A DNA stretch of 64,000 nucleotides from positions 1-64,000 of the forward strand of contig JACRSG010000007.1 in assembly GCA_014305285.1 (NCBI GenBank), written 5' to 3'. A program made the translations under genes and the position numbers. The notes under the pieces were generated by a model. It saw only the letters and a list, made by a program, of their open reading frames with translations, had not been told where the DNA came from and searched no databases. Positions 58,700 through 64,000 of this stretch are shown piece after piece. Position 1 is the first letter of the stretch, and the number at the start of each line of letters is the position of its first letter. Source of the DNA: Campylobacter jejuni. GTDB taxonomy: Bacteria > Campylobacterota > Campylobacteria > Campylobacterales > Campylobacteraceae.

Positions 58700-60849
58700 A
58701 AATCCACAGAAATTTTTCCGTTTTTAATTTCGCTGATTTTAACTTTTAAGCTTTGGTTTTCACTTAAATTAAGATGCTTGCTTTTTGAACTATGCAATAA
58801 ACCATCAATGCCATTTTTAAGCTCTACAAAGGTTCCAAAAGGAGCGATTTTTTTAACAATGCCTTGAAATTCTTGTCCAAGTTCAAAGCCTGATATATCT
58901 TTGTCTTTAGAGCCTTTTTTAGCTCCTTTTTGAGAGCTTGTGATGTTTATGATATAGTCTTTTGCAGCTTTGATTTGTTCGTTTTGACTACCTGCTATTT
59001 TTACTTCACCTTTTTCGCGATCTAAGTCTATAGAAACGCCAAATTTTTCTATGATTTCTTTGATGGTTTTTCCAGCTTGTCCTATGATATCAACGATTTT
59101 TAAAGGATCGACACTAAAAAGTTCAAGTTTAGGTAAAACTTCTTCATTTACTATGATTTCTTTGGCAGCTTCTTCCATGATATTTAGGATATGAATTCTT
59201 CCTTCTTTGGCTTGATATAAAGCTTTTTTGAGTGTTTCTTGATCGATTCCGCCTAGTTTTATATCCATTTGAAGAGCAGTAACTCCATCTTTGCTTCCTG
59301 CTACTTTAAAGTCCATATCCCCATCATGATCTTCAAGACCCATGATATCTGTTAAAACAGCATACTTGTTATCCTCAAAGATAAGCCCCATGGCTACCCC
59401 TGCAACAAGTTTTAAGCTCGGCACTCCTGCTGCTTTTAAGGCTAAAGATCCACCGCAAACCGTTGCCATAGAACTTGAACCATTGCTTTCTAAAATTTCA
59501 CTGACTAAGCGGATTACATAAGGATAATTTTCATCTATGCTTGGATAAAGCGCTCTTTTGGCCAAATTTCCATGTCCTAGTTCTCTTCTGCCTGGAGCTT
59601 TGATAGGACTTGCTTCACCTACTGAAAAACCTGGAAAATTATAATTTACCATAAAGCGTTCGCTTATAGGATTTTTTTCTGTAAGCAAGTCTATCATTTG
59701 AGCATCGTTTTCTCCGCCTAAGGTTGCAACCACTAGGGCTTGAGTTTGTCCACGAGTGAAAAGACAAGAACCATGAGCGTTTGGCAAGATATTGGTTTCT
59801 ATGCTGATAGGACGCACTTCGTTTAAATTTCTACCATCGGCTCTTTTGCCTTCATTTAAAATTTGCTCACGGATAAGTTTGCGTTTGACTTTAGCTAAGG
59901 TGTTTAAAACACTTTCTTCGCTCCAGTCTTTAGCCATTTTAAGATTTAAAATTTCTTTAGCGATTTTATTTAGTTCGCTTGCTCTTTCGCTTTTTGCCAT
60001 TTGATTGATAGCTTCTTTGATTTGTTTTTGGAAATTATTTTCTATAAAAGCTAAAATTTCAGGGTGTTCAATTTCATTTTTTAGTTCGATTTGAGAATTT
60101 TTTCTGTGTTTGCTAAAGGCTTCTTTATAAGCATTTGAACCATTTAATATAGCTTTTTGAGCTAAATTTAGAGCTTCTAAAATTTCATCTTCACTAAGTT
60201 CGTTCATATTTTGTGAAGTGGTTTGGGTTAAAACATCAGCATAAGGAGCTTCACTAAAGATTTTATTTTCTTTTTGATCAGGTAAAGCTCTCATTTCTAT
60301 CATTAAAAGTTCGTCTTTTACACCTGCTACATAGAGATCTAGAGTACTATTTTTAAGCTCTTCATTGTTTGGATTGAGTATGAAATTTCCATCTATCTTT
60401 CCTATACGAACCCCACAGACTGGAGCTTTTATAGGTATATCACTAAGATAAAGTGCTGCGCTTACGGCATTTAAGCTCATTACTTGCAAATCTACTTTAG
60501 GATCAGCTGAGAGAACCATCACAACGATTTGAGTTGGATAAGCATAACCTTTTGGAAAAAGAGGGCGTAAGCTTCTATCGATAATGCGTGCCGTTAAGGT
60601 TTCTGCATCGCTTGGTTTGGTTTCTCTTTTAACATAGCCGCCAGGGATTTTTCCTGCGGCATAAGCTTTTTCGATGTATTGGACGGTTAGAGGTAAAAAA
60701 TCTTCTTCAACTTGTTTTTCTTCTCTTGCAACTGTAGCTAGAACAACGCTTTTACCTTGCCTCATTAAAACAGCACCGGCAGCTTGTTTGGCGACTTTAT
60801 CTATATCAAATATTTCTGTATTTTTGTTAATTTCTATGCGGTATTGCAT
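58690..60849 (-). CDS. pnp: Polynucleotide phosphorylase
   Basis: 719 residues from ATG 60849 ([10 protein letters not shown]), preceded by GGAAAAAT; a longer frame back to 60906 is not needed. Two RNase PH domains (active-site [15 protein letters not shown] and [13 protein letters not shown]), then KH ([15 protein letters not shown]) and S1 ([15 protein letters not shown]) domains. 3'-5' exonuclease involved in mRNA turnover and cold growth in Campylobacter. Confidence 0.95.
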   Translation of the reverse strand: MQYRIEINKNTEIFDIDKVAKQAAGAVLMRQGKSVVLATVAREEKQVEEDFLPLTVQYIEKAYAAGKIPGGYVKRETKPSDAETLTARIIDRSLRPLFPKGYAYPTQIVVMVLSADPKVDLQVMSLNAVSAALYLSDIPIKAPVCGVRIGKIDGNFILNPNNEELKNSTLDLYVAGVKDELLMIEMRALPDQKENKIFSEAPYADVLTQTTSQNMNELSEDEILEALNLAQKAILNGSNAYKEAFSKHRKNSQIELKNEIEHPEILAFIENNFQKQIKEAINQMAKSERASELNKIAKEILNLKMAKDWSEESVLNTLAKVKRKLIREQILNEGKRADGRNLNEVRPISIETNILPNAHGSCLFTRGQTQALVVATLGGENDAQMIDLLTEKNPISERFMVNYNFPGFSVGEASPIKAPGRRELGHGNLAKRALYPSIDENYPYVIRLVSEILESNGSSSMATVCGGSLALKAAGVPSLKLVAGVAMGLIFEDNKYAVLTDIMGLEDHDGDMDFKVAGSKDGVTALQMDIKLGGIDQETLKKALYQAKEGRIHILNIMEEAAKEIIVNEEVLPKLELFSVDPLKIVDIIGQAGKTIKEIIEKFGVSIDLDREKGEVKIAGSQNEQIKAAKDYIINITSSQKGAKKGSKDKDISGFELGQEFQGIVKKIAPFGTFVELKNGIDGLLHSSKSKHLNLSENQSLKVKISEIKNGKISVDLCE

Positions 60850-60918
60850 TATTTTTCCTTTTTTACCCGATAATAAATTCGTAAAATTTTTTAAAATGTT
60901 TAACAAATTTCATCCTTT

Positions 60919-62956
60919 TTAAATTTTGTTTTCACTTTCTGCTGAAAAGAAATCGTATTTTACTCCCCCTAAAGGATAGAAGTTGAAAATAAAATAAACT
61001 CCGCTTTGATTTTTAGCTGTGATACCACCACTTGTAAGTTGCGGATCGATTCTTTCTCTATACATTAAAGAATAATTCCAACATTTTCTTTGGTAAGTAT
61101 AGCCAAGTTCCCACATGTTTGCATGAGCTCTTTGAGCATCAAACCAAATTCCGCCAAATAAATTGTAATTAGGCGTAGCAATATAATTTGCTCTTGTGCC
61201 AATAAAGCTGTATTTTCCGTACTCATCGTTTTGATAAGCATGAGAAAACATCCAGTTAAATTTTGAATTTGCATTGACTTCTATTTGACTGATGACATTA
61301 GTAAAGCGACTTTGATCATAAGAGTAAAGCACTTCGCTGTTGAGATTGATGTTTTCATTAAAATAATAAGTTAAAAGATTTTCAAGTTCATAGAATTCAT
61401 TTTGTTTATTAAGGTAGTCAAGTGAAATTCTGTGTTTGAGTTTTTTTTGTCCTTCGTTGTTATAGAAATATTGCACAGCATAAAGACTTGTATGTTCGTT
61501 TTCTTTATCGTATTCTTCAAGATAATCTTGTGTGATTTTGCCTGATTTTGCTCCTGGTAAAACGTAATTCACCCCTAAATTTAAAGTATGAAAGAAATTT
61601 TCATAGGCTTTGGAAAGATCGGTGTAGAGATTAAAATCATGTGTGTTTCTGAAATAATGCTCATGATTTCTTTCGGGATTGTTGCTATAATTTACAAAAG
61701 AAGCATAAAATCTTTCTGTAAAAGTAAAGTGTAAAAAGTCTCCAAAAAAAGCGTTGTGATACGAGATAGGTAAATTTAAATTGAGTTCATTTGCATAAGA
61801 ACCAGTAGGTCGGTAAAAATTATGAAATGAAGCATCAAATGAATAACGTAAGCGTTCATCAAAAAGATTATTTAAGAATCTATGGTATTGGAAACTTGGA
61901 TATTCTTGCAAGGTTGTATTGTTACTAAGCTTAGATGTGTCGATATAATATCTTGCATAAGCTCCGTAAAAATTGTTTTCATCAGCTAAAAAATAATTGA
62001 TTTTCGAGGTTACAAGTGAGTTAAGATCTCGATAATCTCTACTTCCTAAATTTAAATAATCCACATCGTTAAGATAGGTTGCATCTATCCATAGTTCTTC
62101 TTGAAAATTATCACTGAGTAAAGATTTGATTAAATCATTTCTTGAGTATTTTAGTTCTATTCCATAGTGGGTTTGATTTTTTAAATTTTCATCGTGAAAA
62201 TAGGAGTTATTTTCCCTGAAAGCACCAAAATTTAATTCTCCTGTTGAATATGGAGAATCAAGAAATCTTAAAGTCGAATAAAGTCCAAAACCACGGTTTG
62301 TTCGAATTTGTGGATCAAGCTCTAAATCCCAATTTTCTTGAGTGGCTATATAAATAGGTTGTTCATAGTATAAGCCTTCGCTACTTTTTAAAACAAATTT
62401 TGGGATTAAAAGTCCGCTTTGTCTATGAGTATCGGCGCTAAATCCAAAATAAGGTAGATAAAAAACTGGGGTATTTTTAACATATAATTTTGCGTTGTAA
62501 AGATGAACAAAATTGGTTTCCCGATTAAGCCAGCCTTTTGAAAAACGAATTTCCCAATCAGGATCTTCAACATTACAGCTTGAAACTGCTGAAATTTTAC
62601 TTTCAAAGACCTTGTCGTTTAGATGGCTTGTTTTGCTTTGAAACCATACTTCAAGATTGTTATTGGAAAAGAAAAAATTACTAAAATCGGCTTGATTGGA
62701 ATTTAGGTTGATTTTAGCATAGTCAGAATGTGATCTTTCGTTTTGTCCCCTTAGGATATTAACATCACCAAAAAGTTCAACATTTCCGGTTTTTTCATTG
62801 TAAATTGCTTTATTGGCAGTGATGAAATAAAAATCAGAAAAAATAATAACATCATTGTTTGCAGTAAGAATATCACCTTCTTTTTTTACATCAAGAGCGT
62901 AAATATCAACTTGTGCCGCATTTAAGACTATGCTAGTTCCTAGCAATAGGGAAAAT

Positions 62957-62967
<11 letters not shown>
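60919..62967 (-). CDS. lptD: LptD, outer-membrane LPS/LOS assembly protein
   Basis: 682 residues. Signal peptide, an OstA/LptA-like N-terminal domain (about 25-120, with NDVIIFSDFYFITANKAIYN), then a large beta barrel of aromatic-rich strands to the C terminus. Inserts lipo-oligosaccharide in the outer leaflet with LptE. The cysteines here are fewer than in E. coli LptD. Overlaps the RDD gene by 11 nt. Confidence 0.85.

Positions 62968-64000
<1,033 letters not shown>

Overview
This window is chromosomal DNA of an epsilonproteobacterium, almost certainly Campylobacter jejuni or a very close relative. The DNA is AT-rich and densely coded. The gene set is typical of the species: the pseudaminic acid flagellar glycosylation locus with phase-variable G/C tracts, PorA, RacRS, FlpA, HydABCD hydrogenase and MqnA. 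Names from C. jejuni are recalled from memory, not from a database search.

Region 1 (1-20.9 kb) is the flagellin glycosylation locus. All six enzymes of CMP-pseudaminic acid synthesis are present (pseB, pseC, pseH, pseG, pseI, pseF). The amidination gene pseA sits with its own HisH/HisF-like amidotransferase pair, and the start of a Maf-type transferase lies at the left edge. Between them is an accessory acyl-carrier module: three small acyl carrier proteins, an adenylation enzyme, a GNAT protein, a FabH-like ketosynthase, an FkbH-like HAD enzyme, a VOC protein and a methyltransferase. Woven through it are five genes with homopolymeric G/C tracts: three paralogous DUF2920 alpha/beta hydrolases, one AAC(3)-like acetyltransferase and one DUF4910/aminopeptidase-like protein. 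All five read out of frame in this sequence. A decayed gene lies at 8.4-8.8 kb.

Region 2 (20.9-31 kb) holds housekeeping genes: dcd, accBC, a SurA-like periplasmic chaperone, gltX, upp, mqnA, ktrAB, two tRNAs (Phe and a CAT-anticodon tRNA) and rodA. A malic enzyme gene between gltX and upp is reduced to its two ends by an internal deletion.

Region 3 (31-50.4 kb) is a long co-directional + strand run. It contains a pseudouridine synthase, flpA, trmB, ftsE, ftsX, an EnvC-like degenerate LytM protein, pyrH, rpoZ, spoT, tyrS, a nitronate monooxygenase-like gene, amiA and mnmC, then the NiFe hydrogenase operon hydABCD. FtsEX, the EnvC-like protein and AmiA plausibly form one cell-separation system.

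Region 4 (50.4-64 kb) carries recR, racSR, a DnaJ-family gene, porA, a low-molecular-weight phosphatase, an MFS exporter, a decayed stretch, a uracil/hypoxanthine-DNA glycosylase family gene, pnp, lptD, an RDD membrane protein and the 3' part of purD. A candidate small RNA with an anti-Shine-Dalgarno sequence lies between porA and the phosphatase gene.

The most distinctive points are: the acyl/glyceryl-ACP module embedded in the sialic-acid-like sugar locus; the uniform OFF state of its five switches; the HisF-like protein that lacks the catalytic Asp11; the mosaic DUF2920 paralogues; and the candidate small RNA.
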